From: Chanos chanos
Taxonomy: Eukaryota > Chordata > Actinopteri > Gonorynchiformes > Chanidae
Direction: 5' to 3'
Length of the DNA stretch: 64,000 bases
Assembly: GCF_902362185.1 (NCBI RefSeq)
Contig: NC_044498.1
Span: 38,290,536 to 38,354,535, forward strand
Positions 38,007 to 48,800 of this stretch are shown piece after piece (positions within the stretch are counted from its first letter, which is position 1; each line of letters opens with the position of its first letter). The notes below the pieces were generated by a model that searched no databases, had not been told where the DNA came from, and saw nothing but the letters and a program-made list of their open reading frames with translations. Position numbers and translations under genes: made by a program.

Positions 38007-41000
38007 CTTTAGTTTTTTCACCACCATGACATTATCTGAGATGGTTTGTTACCTTGAATTTACAGTGGATCAGATGATTAAATAGCGATTTTCTGACTGT
38101 GTGACTGTTGCCTATTCCATAATTATAGACTTATGGATTGTGTTAGATAATTGCCTTTTCCACTATATCTCAGGTGACTGCTGGCTTCTTGCAGCCATAG
38201 CTTCCCTGACCCTTCAGCCAAAGATTTTGGCTCGTGTGGTTCCCCCCGGACAAAGCTTTGAGGAGAATTACGCAGGGATCTTTCACTTCCAGGTCAAAGA
38301 TTTTGCCCATGGTTGCAACATCCTCTCTTAACCCTCTGTGTCTCTAAGACAGAAAGAAAACTCACCGTCTCAAATATATAATTCATGTTTTTCTTACCTC
38401 TTCAGTTCTGGTAGTTTTTGGGAGTGTAATCCATGGTTGCAGTTTGACTCTGTTCCAGAAAATGCTTTGAGAACTAACCGCTGTATATTTTTTATTCTCC
38501 CCAGTTCTGGCAGTTTGGGGAATGGGTGGATGTAGTTGTAGATGATCGCCTGCCCACCAGAGATGGAGAGTTACTCTTTGTTCACTCAGAAACAGGTTCA
38601 GAATTCTGGAGTGCCTTGCTGGAGAAGGCCTATGCTAAGTGTGTTACATTACCTCATATTAGTTAAAGTTATATATTAGCCTTTTGGAAATATTAAAAAA
38701 TTTGCCAAAAAAAATTAAAAGTGGAATCATTATTACATAAGCAAATTTCATAACTGATACATTTACCCACTAAGAGGGAGATATGTGATCATAAGTTTTA
38801 TTATATAATTTTTTATTTTAGAAGGACACAGACATTTCAAGTGAAGGTCTCCATAATGCCTTTTCCCTAACTGCAACCTGGTGTGTTTCCTTTCTAAGAC
38901 TCAATGGTAGCTATGAGGCCCTGATAGGAGGCTGTACCACCGAGGGATTTGAGGACTTCACTGGGGGCATAGCAGAGACATACCAACTTAACAATGCCCC
39001 TCCATATCTGTTTAAAATCATCCAGAAGGCCTTGGGTATGGGCTCACTCCTGGGCTGCTCAATCGATGTAAGTTGGTTTCACATATGGAGTGTACGCTCA
39101 AAGAATGAAAATCACTTCATAGTGCTGGTGTCACTTCTTATCGTGCTACAGACACGTGGGTGGTTTAATGAAGTCAAGACTGCTGATTGTAGTCGGGCTG
39201 GAAGACTTTGTGTAAAGAGAAAATGACATAACAGTGCGTAACACGCTTCACACATGGTGGGAAAAGCCCTGGATACCAGTGGATTATTTCACAGTGTTGG
39301 CATCGCTTCTTTACTGTTCAGTCAATTCTGAAAGTAAATAAAAACTCTGTTCATGATCAGTTAAAAAATATGGAGAGGTCTGTCATTAATTCAGTGACTT
39401 GCTGCGTCCATACTGAAATGTTCCACAACTTTTATGTTAATATTCAATTAATTTACTTTACTATGCTATAAAAGCTTTCAGGGTTTTCAGTGAAACTGTT
39501 AGTCTGGCATATACTGTGACGTATTGTGTATCTGACAACTAAAGAGCCTGTTTGTGACCTGTTTTTTTCCAGATCTCCAACATATATGAGACAGAGGCCA
39601 AGACACCACTGAAACTGGTGAAGGGACATGCTTACTCAGTTACAGGGGCAGAAGTGGTATGTTTCAAGAATTCTATAAACCAAATATCTGTTTCAGTCAT
39701 TTGTACAGAAGTGGTTTGTGACTAAATGTGAGAATTGTGTCTGGACATGATGAAACAAATTGTATTACAGGTCAGTGTTCGTGGGCGCTCTGTTGAGCTG
39801 ATTCGGATAAGGAACCCTTGGGGAAAGGTGGAGTGGATAGGGCCATGGAGTGACAAGTGAGTGGCAGAGTGTGTGTTTTCTATCTTGTTCTTCAGCATCC
39901 ATCACAAACTCAGAGCTTCCCAACTGTGTGGCCAAAGCATAAAGGATAGGAGTTAGAATCTCTGCTTGTCATTTTTGCATTGGGTTCTCAGTTACTTCCT
40001 TATTTCCCTTAGTTCACCTAGTTATCCAAGCATTAGTTACACCTGTGTTGGTTAATTTGGTCTTGTTCTCAGTTTGCTCAAATACTCCTATTTTCGGTCC
40101 ATTACTTTGTATGGAATACTCAGTACCTGATGTCTGTGTTGGTAATCTCCAACTTTGTAAGTTCTGAGAGGTCTTTTGTTAAGCCTATGCCTGCTTGTCG
40201 TTGGGGTTCTGTGTTTCCCCAGTTGTGCCAGATTTAAATAAAGTCTGAGTTTCTGCAAGTGCATCCAGCATCTCCTCCAGTTCCCGACACTCTCATACAT
40301 AAAGTTTATTATAGAGTCAGCTTATAGATACAACAGTACCTCAGACTGGAATATTTTTAACATAATCTTACAGCACAGTCATTACTTACACCTATACATC
40401 ACGGTTTATGATAAAGAAATAAGGAGTAATGTGTGTGTATTTCAGCTCCAGTGAGTGGAACCTCCTGAGTCGTTATGAAAAGATCAAGCTGGAACATGTT
40501 GCAGAAGATGGGGAATTTTGGTTAGAGGATTATATACCATGACACCCTAAAAACCAGAAAGAGCCTTAATATAAAAATATTATGATATACTCCAATATTT
40601 TATTTACATATCTGTTTATTGACAGAAACATGACCACTCTGTGCTCAGGATGTCTTTTTCAGACTTTGTCAAGGAGTTCTCCAGACTGGAGATCTGTAAC
40701 CTAACTCCAGACGCGCTGACCAGTGAAGTGGTACGCCACTGGAACTATCACCAATTTGAAGGCACCTGGAGGGTGGGCTCCACCGCTGGGGGCTGTTTGA
40801 ACCATCCAGGTGCTTCAGAAAATTTTAATCTTGTCTGTGGCTCCAATACTAAGCTCATGTGTTCTCCTTACTGGTTTATCATATTATGTTCATTATATAC
40901 CATCTCATAAGTAAAACACACTGTCATTGTTGTCACCAACATCAGGCGTAAAGCATCATTTTTTTTCAAATGAAATAGATTTTCTGCATGAAATGAATAT

Positions 41001-44000
41001 CAAAATGTTATTAAACAAAATGTAATTTTTCAGGGTGTCTCTGCTCTGTTCTCCCTTTTAATTTTCTTTATGTCTCTAATAGCTCCTTTGATTCATGTCT
41101 GACTCTCTGTTCCAGCAACATTCCCTTTAAACCCTCAGTTTGCTGTGACTCTGGAGGATGTGGATGATGATCCACTGGATGGAAAGGGCGGATGCACCAT
41201 CCTCGTGGAGCTCATGCAGAAAGGGCTACGTCAGGAGCGGCGGCTGGGCAGAGACACAAACACCATTGGTTTTACCATTTACAAGGTGGCTTTTCAAAAA
41301 TGATATTTATCATAGTAATCTTATGCAAATTTCCGCATCTGGAATCAAATTTAATCAGGGGTGTTGTTCAAACCTAATTAAACACACATGATTTTACGCA
41401 TCACCTCAGAGACTTGATTAGCTGAGTCACATGGGTTTATGGGGCTGGAGCAAAAGTCTGCCATTACTGTTACTGATCCATAGCCAATTAATAACAAAGG
41501 AAAAAAAAGTTATTTGCAGCTAACATCTGTATTTTTGGCCTTTTTCAGGTTCCTGATGAGGTAGGTTTACAAACACATTAATTCCACTGTAAACAACTTT
41601 AGATCAATTCTCAAAGCAGAGAAATGTCATTAGATAATATGTCAATAACTGTCTATATGAAAAAGTTAAATGGCAGAAACATAGATCCTACCCCATCTTA
41701 TCCTTTCATCTGTCAGTATAAGGGACGTAGAAATGTCCGCCTGGGTGCAGACGTGCTGCTGAGACAGAACCCAGTGGCCCTGAGCAGCACTTTCATAAAC
41801 ACAAGAGAAGTGTGTGACCGCTTCACGCTGCCTCCAGATGACTATGTCATCATCCCCTCCACCTTCCAACCCCACAAGACAGGCAACTTCATCCTGCGTG
41901 TGTTCACTGAGAAACAGGCTTCAACCAGGTCAGACACAACCAACACCTTTCACCTCTATAGTGTCTTTTCACGCTCACATGCTCTGGGTTCCACTTGTGA
42001 GAATCAATGTGTTAGCGCATCTCCAAATGTATACTGGTTAAGTATTTCCTTGCCCTGCTCAGGCCAGTTCCTGTTATGGACTCAAAGTGTAGGTGACAAC
42101 AGACTTGTGACAATGTGCTCCAATATAAAACATTTTTTACATTATAGGGTCATGGAAGAAGTCATTGATGCAGAAATAGAGGAGGTTAGTGTGACCTTAA
42201 AAAAAAACAAGGAGATATCATGACATACAATTCACTTTGAGATGCTACACAGACTGTCTTGCTTACATATTTCATAACATTCTGCATCCTTTAAAGTGTG
42301 ATGTGAACTGCATCATTTTACAGCCTGCAGTTTCTAAGAGTGATATAGATCCTCATTTGGAATACCTGTTCAAGAAGACTGCTGGTAAAGTAAGTCCTTT
42401 CACTCTCTTTTCTGATAAATAAAACTGCTAAATTGTTGACACAGAGCAACATGGTGTCACAGGAATCTTAGGTTTGGAATAGGGTGGTATGACTACAGTT
42501 TAATCTTTTGCATTTCAAAATAAGGACAAAACAGCTGAACTTTTGTGCTTTTAGACACAAAATATAAATAGCATAAATAGTTCTCTTGGGTGGACAGATA
42601 ATATATTTCATGTCTGTCTTTCCAGTTATTTTTTTTTTTTTACAAATAAAACCTGGGGTGACACTTTGCCTCACCTCCTTCATTGTAAGAAGGGTATATG
42701 CACAGACTGACCAGTAGAGGGCATAGTTTGTCACAAAACGTGGAGAAACTGTGGATGACGACTGATTAGTACAGGTCCTCTCGGCACATTTAAAAAAGTG
42801 TTAATCTGCAACTATACTGATATCTCTTTTTATAGCTAAAAATTCAGTTAATTATTCTCTACAACAATTCCACGACTGAATTATCATTATACTGTTTGAG
42901 GTTACCTTTCTACAGCATTTATTGACTATATTAATAAAGTCTTCCAAATCTCCCAAATTATAGAATTCAGAGATTTCTGTTCTTGAACTTGTCCCAGTGT
43001 TGAACCAAGCTATCTCAGAAAGTAAGTACTCTCTGTTTTTGTTTGTATTTAGTTGAGGTTTTTAGAAAGACATGTTTAGAGCTGTGTAATAAAATCATTA
43101 ATGACTTTCAGGACCAGGTTTGAATACACGAGGCTTCAGTATGGAAACTGGACGGAACATTGTCAGTCTTTTGGATGTATCCTTTCCAGCTGGGTGTGCA
43201 CAAGAATTTGGTTTTTGCCTTCACCAGACGGTCTCTTGCATTCTCTGACATCCTCTGTTTCAAATGGCATGTCAAGGAACATTCAACTGACCTGTGTGAT
43301 AAGTGAATCATCACAGTTCAACATGATCATTTTGAGATAAAATCTTTGAAATATTTCCTGTGTACACTAAATATATAAAGGCATGTATAATGATCCTGAT
43401 AATTATATCAACAGTATCTACAGTATGAATTTCTTACAAATGCATCTCTAAAAAAAGGAGAGCCAGAACAGAGAGAAAGACAGAGAGAGGTGTGTGTGTG
43501 TGTGTGTGTGTGTGTCTGTCTGTCTGTCTGTCTGTCTCTGTCTATCTGTGTCTGTGTGTGTTGTGGTGGGGCAGAAAAAGTGAAAAATAATCCTTGACAC
43601 AGCACACAGAAAGATGGAAGTGCAAAATTAAGTCTGATTGAACTCCACATTCTCTGGCAGAAGATCAAAAAATATGTGGTAGGGCATCTTTTTTCATGAC
43701 GTCTCCTTCACACGATATTCTTTTGACTTCAGTTTACTATTTCCAGGATATCTGATATTTATCTGTATTTTGTCTAGGAAATCTTCAAGAAGCATGATAA
43801 GGACTATTCCGGCATGATGAATTCTCATGAGATGAGAGAAGCTCTTTCTGAAGCTGGTATGTCAGTCAAACCTGCCTGTTTTAGATATGTACAGAGCAAA
43901 CACTAGATTAACCTAGGACTATTTTACTGAAGGTGTCCCAGGCTGCTGAAAAACTGGTTAGACTAGTTTAAGACAGTTCCTCTTTTTTCCACAACAGTAA

Positions 44001-44877
44001 GGAAGAACAGTGTAAATCAGAGCAGAGAGGGAAAGTCTACTCCATTATACCGATATATCTTGCCATTTTTTCAACATAATATACTGATGAGTGATTCCAT
44101 TATTCGCTTATAATCATATCATTTTATTGAGCGATGTTTGAAAAAACATGACTGGACTCTTACATGCACAATAGGGAAATGCTGCAGAAATTGCAGATTG
44201 TTTAGGAACAGTTGTTAAAACATTCAGAACCTTTTTGTTCAATACATGTATTTGGTTTTAAAATGAAATTTCCAAGATACCCCTCCTCCGTGTGTTGTGC
44301 GTGTGTGTGTGTGTGTGTGTGTGTTGTCTCGTCTCTCCCCAGGCTTCCACGTTGACAGTGCTGTGCTACAGATTATTGTGTCTCGTTATGCCAACGCCCA
44401 GTATACCTTAGACTTCGACTCTTTTGTCAGTTGTCTCATCCGCCTGGAGATGCTATTCAGTGAGTGAAACACGATTCCAGTGTAGCTACAGCACACACGC
44501 CACGGACTAACATCATCATTGTTCCTCTACATGGTTACCTTTTTTTAAAAAAAAAACAACAAAAAAAACTTAAAACACTGATTTAAGAAGATCTATTGAT
44601 GTTTTTCATTGTTCCATTCTGTGGTATACTATACCAATCTCTTTTCATCCAAATTAGGAATGTTTAAGATGCTGGATCCGGGTGAATCTGGAACAATTAA
44701 GTTGAATATGATGCAGGTGATTGGTATTATTTTGAGCTTGTTTTTTTTTCCTTTTCTCTTTTATGCTTCCCCAGGCTGTCAGTGGGTAGAGTATTCATTA
44801 GCATTTGGATGGTACGATGCAGGATTTAACAGATGTTTATGCTTCCCTTACAGTGGCTGTGTCTGGCAATCAACTAA
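36100..44877 (+). CDS. Calpain C: divergent calpain-2-like catalytic subunit, 700 aa
   Basis: A complete classical calpain large subunit. Coding exons: 36100-36336, 37448-37517, 38174-38292, 38505-38638, 38899-39067, 39573-39656, 39771-39856, 40446-40520, 40649-40809, 41116-41285, 41549-41560, 41717-41928, 42148-42184, 42324-42389, 42964-43021, 43112-43176, 43610-43678, 43778-43856, 44343-44459, 44658-44716, 44854-44877; all GT-AG and in phase. Triad Cys105, His262, Asn286 are kept, so it should be active. It departs from its paralogues in several places: CQGDLG for [14 protein letters not shown] where the family has an aromatic after TF, a weaker acidic loop ([12 protein letters not shown]), and an EF1 loop with Asn for Asp (AGKNSEIS). 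EF2 ([12 protein letters not shown]) and EF3 ([12 protein letters not shown]) keep calcium ligands. End: WLCLAIN. It fits CAPN2/CAPN8/CAPN9-like groups; ortholog unclear. Confidence 0.94.
37668..37830. repeat. Intronic repeat copy 1 (intron 2 of calpain C)
   Basis: About 160 bases are repeated in the same orientation at 39144-39293 in intron 5 of the same gene, with shared blocks such as TGTAGTCGGGCTGGAAGACT and ATGACATAACAGTGCGTAAC. Copy 1 has about 18 extra bases in the middle. It may be a small unclassified interspersed repeat or a local duplication. Confidence 0.85.
37962..38004. repeat. (CA)n microsatellite in calpain C intron 2
   Basis: A perfect CA run of about 21 units, 170 bases upstream of exon 3. 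Confidence 0.95.
38401..38450 (+). pseudogene. Decayed partial copy of exon 4 start in intron 3 of calpain C
   Basis: The sequence TTCTGGTAGTTTTTGGGAGTG after a CAG resembles the first 25-30 bases of exon 4 with its acceptor, 100 bases further on. It carries a stop in the exon 4 frame and no donor, so it should not be used. The same decayed copy is present in calpain D. Confidence 0.5.
39144..39293. repeat. Intronic repeat copy 2 (intron 5 of calpain C)
   Basis: Second copy of the repeat at 37668-37830. It is flanked by similar short sequences (GTGCTGGTGTCACTTCTTA before, GTGTTGGCATCGCTTCTTTA after), which may mark duplicated flanks. Confidence 0.85.
43490..43562. repeat. GA, GT and TCTG compound microsatellite
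   Basis: Tandem short repeats in intron 16 of calpain C, about 50 bases ahead of exon 17. Confidence 0.9.
44299..44323. repeat. (GT)n microsatellite before exon 19 of calpain C
   Basis: A GT run ending about 20 bases ahead of the exon 19 acceptor at 44342. Confidence 0.9.
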
Positions 44878-45264
44878 GAATATCAAGAAAACAACATATG
44901 TACAAAGACTGGACTATGAATGTGCTTATCTCAAATACTCATTCAGTCATTTCGGATCCTGTACATGCTTCAGAACTTCATCCAATATGCAAATGTTAGT
45001 TTTGCATATATTAGCCTACTTAAATACAGCCTACTTTGTAAGGTTTATTAAAGTGGAAAAATTGATTTCATGACATGAACGCCATAGTCTTTTGTTCAGT
45101 CTGTTTGTGGTTGTTGTAAAATGAATATTTAGAGAAAATTCCCGTTTTGTGTGTCCAGGTCTTTTTGAAACACATGGCTGGATTTGGAGACATTTCGGTT
45201 TTGAAGAGTATAAAAACAAATGACCTAAACATTGTATGATTGCATAAAGATGTCCATGACAAAC

Positions 45265-45270
45265 AATAAA
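45265..45270 (+). terminator. Calpain C polyadenylation signal AATAAA
   Basis: AATAAA lies about 390 bases past the calpain C stop codon, and less than 600 bases before the first ATG of calpain D. Confidence 0.75.
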
Positions 45271-45833
45271 GATGTTTATGATCATATTTGCTCTTGCTTT
45301 TGTAAGTTTTGTTTATGAAAAAAATATTGATGTCAAGCAACTTTATGACTTCAGGGATATTACTTTGTGAGAAACCGACAGAATACAGATTTCCTGGTCA
45401 AAAAAAGAAATTCAAGATTCAATATTTTAAATCTCGAGGGTTTATTTTGATGTTTTTTCAGATGGGCACTCTCTGTGATAGGCACTCTCCGGATACATAA
45501 CCTACATCTTTATCAACATGCTTAATCAGACATATAGATACTGCTTATCTCTATTCTCAGGAATGTTTATTTGTCTGTCTTGCCATGCAAACGCCAAATG
45601 ACGATAAAGAGACATGAAAAATCACCTACAAAAAAATCATTTACCTTCAGAACCTCTTTCTCAAGGGGACCGAGGAAGACAACACACCTGCAACACCTCC
45701 CAGGGCGCGCGTCCACAGGTGGTGGCGGTGACGCGACTTTGTCCCATCTCATATCGTTTTACTCGCATACGTTGCAAGAGACACAGCCACACCCTAGACC
45801 ACGAATAAAACCATCATAATTTCTTTTGACAGA

Positions 45834-48800
45834 ATGCAGTCGTCAACAAGCATGTCTGGGATTGCGGCAAAACTTCAACATGACCGGGAGAAGGCTCAAG
45901 GTATCGGCTCGAACGAGCAGGCGGTGAAATACCTTAGCCAGGACTTCGAGACTCTGAGACGGGAATGCCTTGAGAGAGGCCGTCTGTTTGAAGATGATAC
46001 CTTTGAGGCTGAGGTGTCATCTCTTGGATTTAACGAGCTTGGACCTAATTCTTATAAAGTCCGCGGAATCACCTGGATGCGACCGACAGTAGGTCAACAT
46101 CATTCCCATGCGTGCTGTTAAGCAAGATCACCTGTTGATTCACGAGTCTAATGATAAGATTTAAGACAGAGTGAAGAGGAACACTAACAAATGCAAAAAT
46201 ATATACCGAGTAGCAAAGGCGTTTTATGAACAGAAAATATAAACCACAGCAGTTTAATGGTTGCACGGACTGTGCGTGTGCCTTTTTGTCTCTCTTGCAC
46301 CTGTTCCATACAAGCCCTGTGGCATACCTTTGTCAAACTGATTTACATTTGTGCAGCCACTTGGAAAGTTTTACTTTCTGCGTTTTGCTGTTCACACGGA
46401 TTTTGGTCTAGTAATATTTTGTGTCAAAACAAACAAATATATTTGTTAGCATTACATTATGAGGAATTTATGCTATTCTATATTTTGGTCTAGACTTATG
46501 TTTTTTTCAGTATATTGTCAGACCTCTTGTGACTGAAATGTGCAGTATTTACATCTTCTCTCCAGGAGCTGACTTCAAACCCTCAGTTTATTGCTGGTGG
46601 AGCTACAAGAACAGATATTTGCCAGGGAGCTTTGGGTAAGCGGCTGACATCCCTTTCTCTTTTCTCATCATATGGAGAACTGAACTGAATGGCTTAACTG
46701 AAGAAAACTGAAATCTAGTTTGTATTTATCAGGAAAAAACACTGCGTTAACTTCATTTACAGTACTGTTATTGCAGGAAAACAGTACACTGAGTGAAACA
46801 CTGCAATGATAAACTTCAGCATTACAATGATGTTGATGATGACGTGAATGATAGAACACATTGAGCTGAATGCAGAATGCTGATGTGAATGAGATGTTAT
46901 TTAAGCAGGACTATTAACAAGCAAGACAACAGCTGATTTGACCACGACTGTGAAAGAACTGAACCAACATTCAAATCTTTAATTCAAATGCGTACAAATG
47001 ATCTCTTTTAGGAGGGAGAGCTGTGGTACTGGGATACATACATGACAATGCCATACGTTTACAACAAGTCTTAAGGCTAAACCTGTAACTGGTACTGTAA
47101 TTTTCCAAACTAACTGAAAGAAAAAAAAACACATCCACACCCATTATGATGGCTGTGAGCATATGGAATACAAAAGTTGCACAGAAAAAGGTGGATGACA
47201 ACTCCTTAAAAATGTGCTAGGAATGAGCCCTGACTGTGTTATTCTTGTTGTTTGCCCTTTTTGTGTTATTTTGTTGATTTGCATACAGAGATAGAACATC
47301 TAGTATATCTGGACACTGGCCAATGATATTAATTGACAACAGTTTGCCAAACATTGTGTGCTCATTCATCTGTTCATGTCAGAGTTTTAATGGGGTATTT
47401 TTACATCGCATCGCTGGATCTTTATACATAGACTCATTTTATTTTACACATTTATTCAACCCTCACTGATTTCATCATATAGGCCTTAGAAACATTTAGG
47501 CTTTAGTCCTAACATTTAGACTTTAGAAAAGATTTTAGATTTTAGTGGAAATAAAGTTTATGTTAGACTTTTTCTGGATCCAAGAATGTTCTTTGAAGAC
47601 ACACTTCAGTGGAAAAGATTAAAAGAACACTTCACTGGTTCCAACATGTATTTTATCTTATTTCTCACTAATTGATACAGTAAGATATCAGTTGTGTTCA
47701 GGATTTCCACAGTGTTCAGACTGATCATACAGATCTATATGTCAGAATATCCATCTGCTCCATAGTGCAGTTCATCTCAAGTGACAATGCATCAGCCACT
47801 TCTACAATAAACCAGTGCAATAAACAAAGCATGAACAACCAGTACATTCTCCTGTAAGTGCTAAACAGGATTTCCCAGTCCTTTTTATGGAAGTGCTTCC
47901 CTGTTATTGAAGTGATGTAAGACGTTAGCAGTCACTTGAGCTCTATTATTTACAGCCACACCCCCCAGTCTACCTTAACCACACCCAATTTTCTGTCTCC
48001 ACAGCCTGGGGCCAGAAAGAGGCTTGTTGCTAACCACAAATGTGTTGTTAGTCAGAGACAATATGAGTCCTGGATGGAACAGTGAACAGTGGAAAATTCC
48101 AATACGAGACGCTGTTGGCTTTTAAACAAAACATGCAAACAATAAAATGATGATTCAGCATCACATTATGTGGAAAATTAATTCATTCTCATCCATGTTT
48201 TGTGCTGTCTTGAGAGGGGAAAGTGCTGAAATACACATGTACCATAAACACTGTGAAGATATAATTTGTAATTGATAGATATCTTAACATATTTTAATGT
48301 CTTTTGGAGAGTATATTTTGGAGAGTATATTTGTAAATGAAAGCCTTTCACTCCTGCTGTCAAGGTGACTGTTGGCTCTTGGCTGCCATTGCCTCTCTAA
48401 CCCTTAACGATCACGTGCTTCACCGGGTTGTGCCCCATGGACAAAGCTTTGATGAGGATTATGCTGGTATCTTCCATTTCCAGGTGTGTTTTATCCTTAA
48501 TTACATGACCCCACCAATGCCACATGCCCACAAGATACGATAATGTAGCAGTTGTGTGAAATGACCTCCTCAGCTCTGGTAGTTTGGGGATGTGTCATCC
48601 ATGACTATAATTTGACTCTGTTCCCAGAAATGCTTGGAGAACTAACCGCGGTATATTTTTTTATTCTCCCCAGTTCTGGCGGTTTGGGGAATGGGTGGAT
48701 GTAGTGGTGGATGATCGCCTGCCCACCAGAGATGGAGAGTTACTGTTTGTTCACTCAGCAACAGGTTCAGAATTCTGGAGTGCCTTGCTGGAGAAGGCCT

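Noticed and set aside
41624-42223. A single 199-codon exon in calpain C
   Set aside because: Only 41717-41928 is exon 12, bounded by a good acceptor and donor. The rest of the frame reads into introns 11 and 12.
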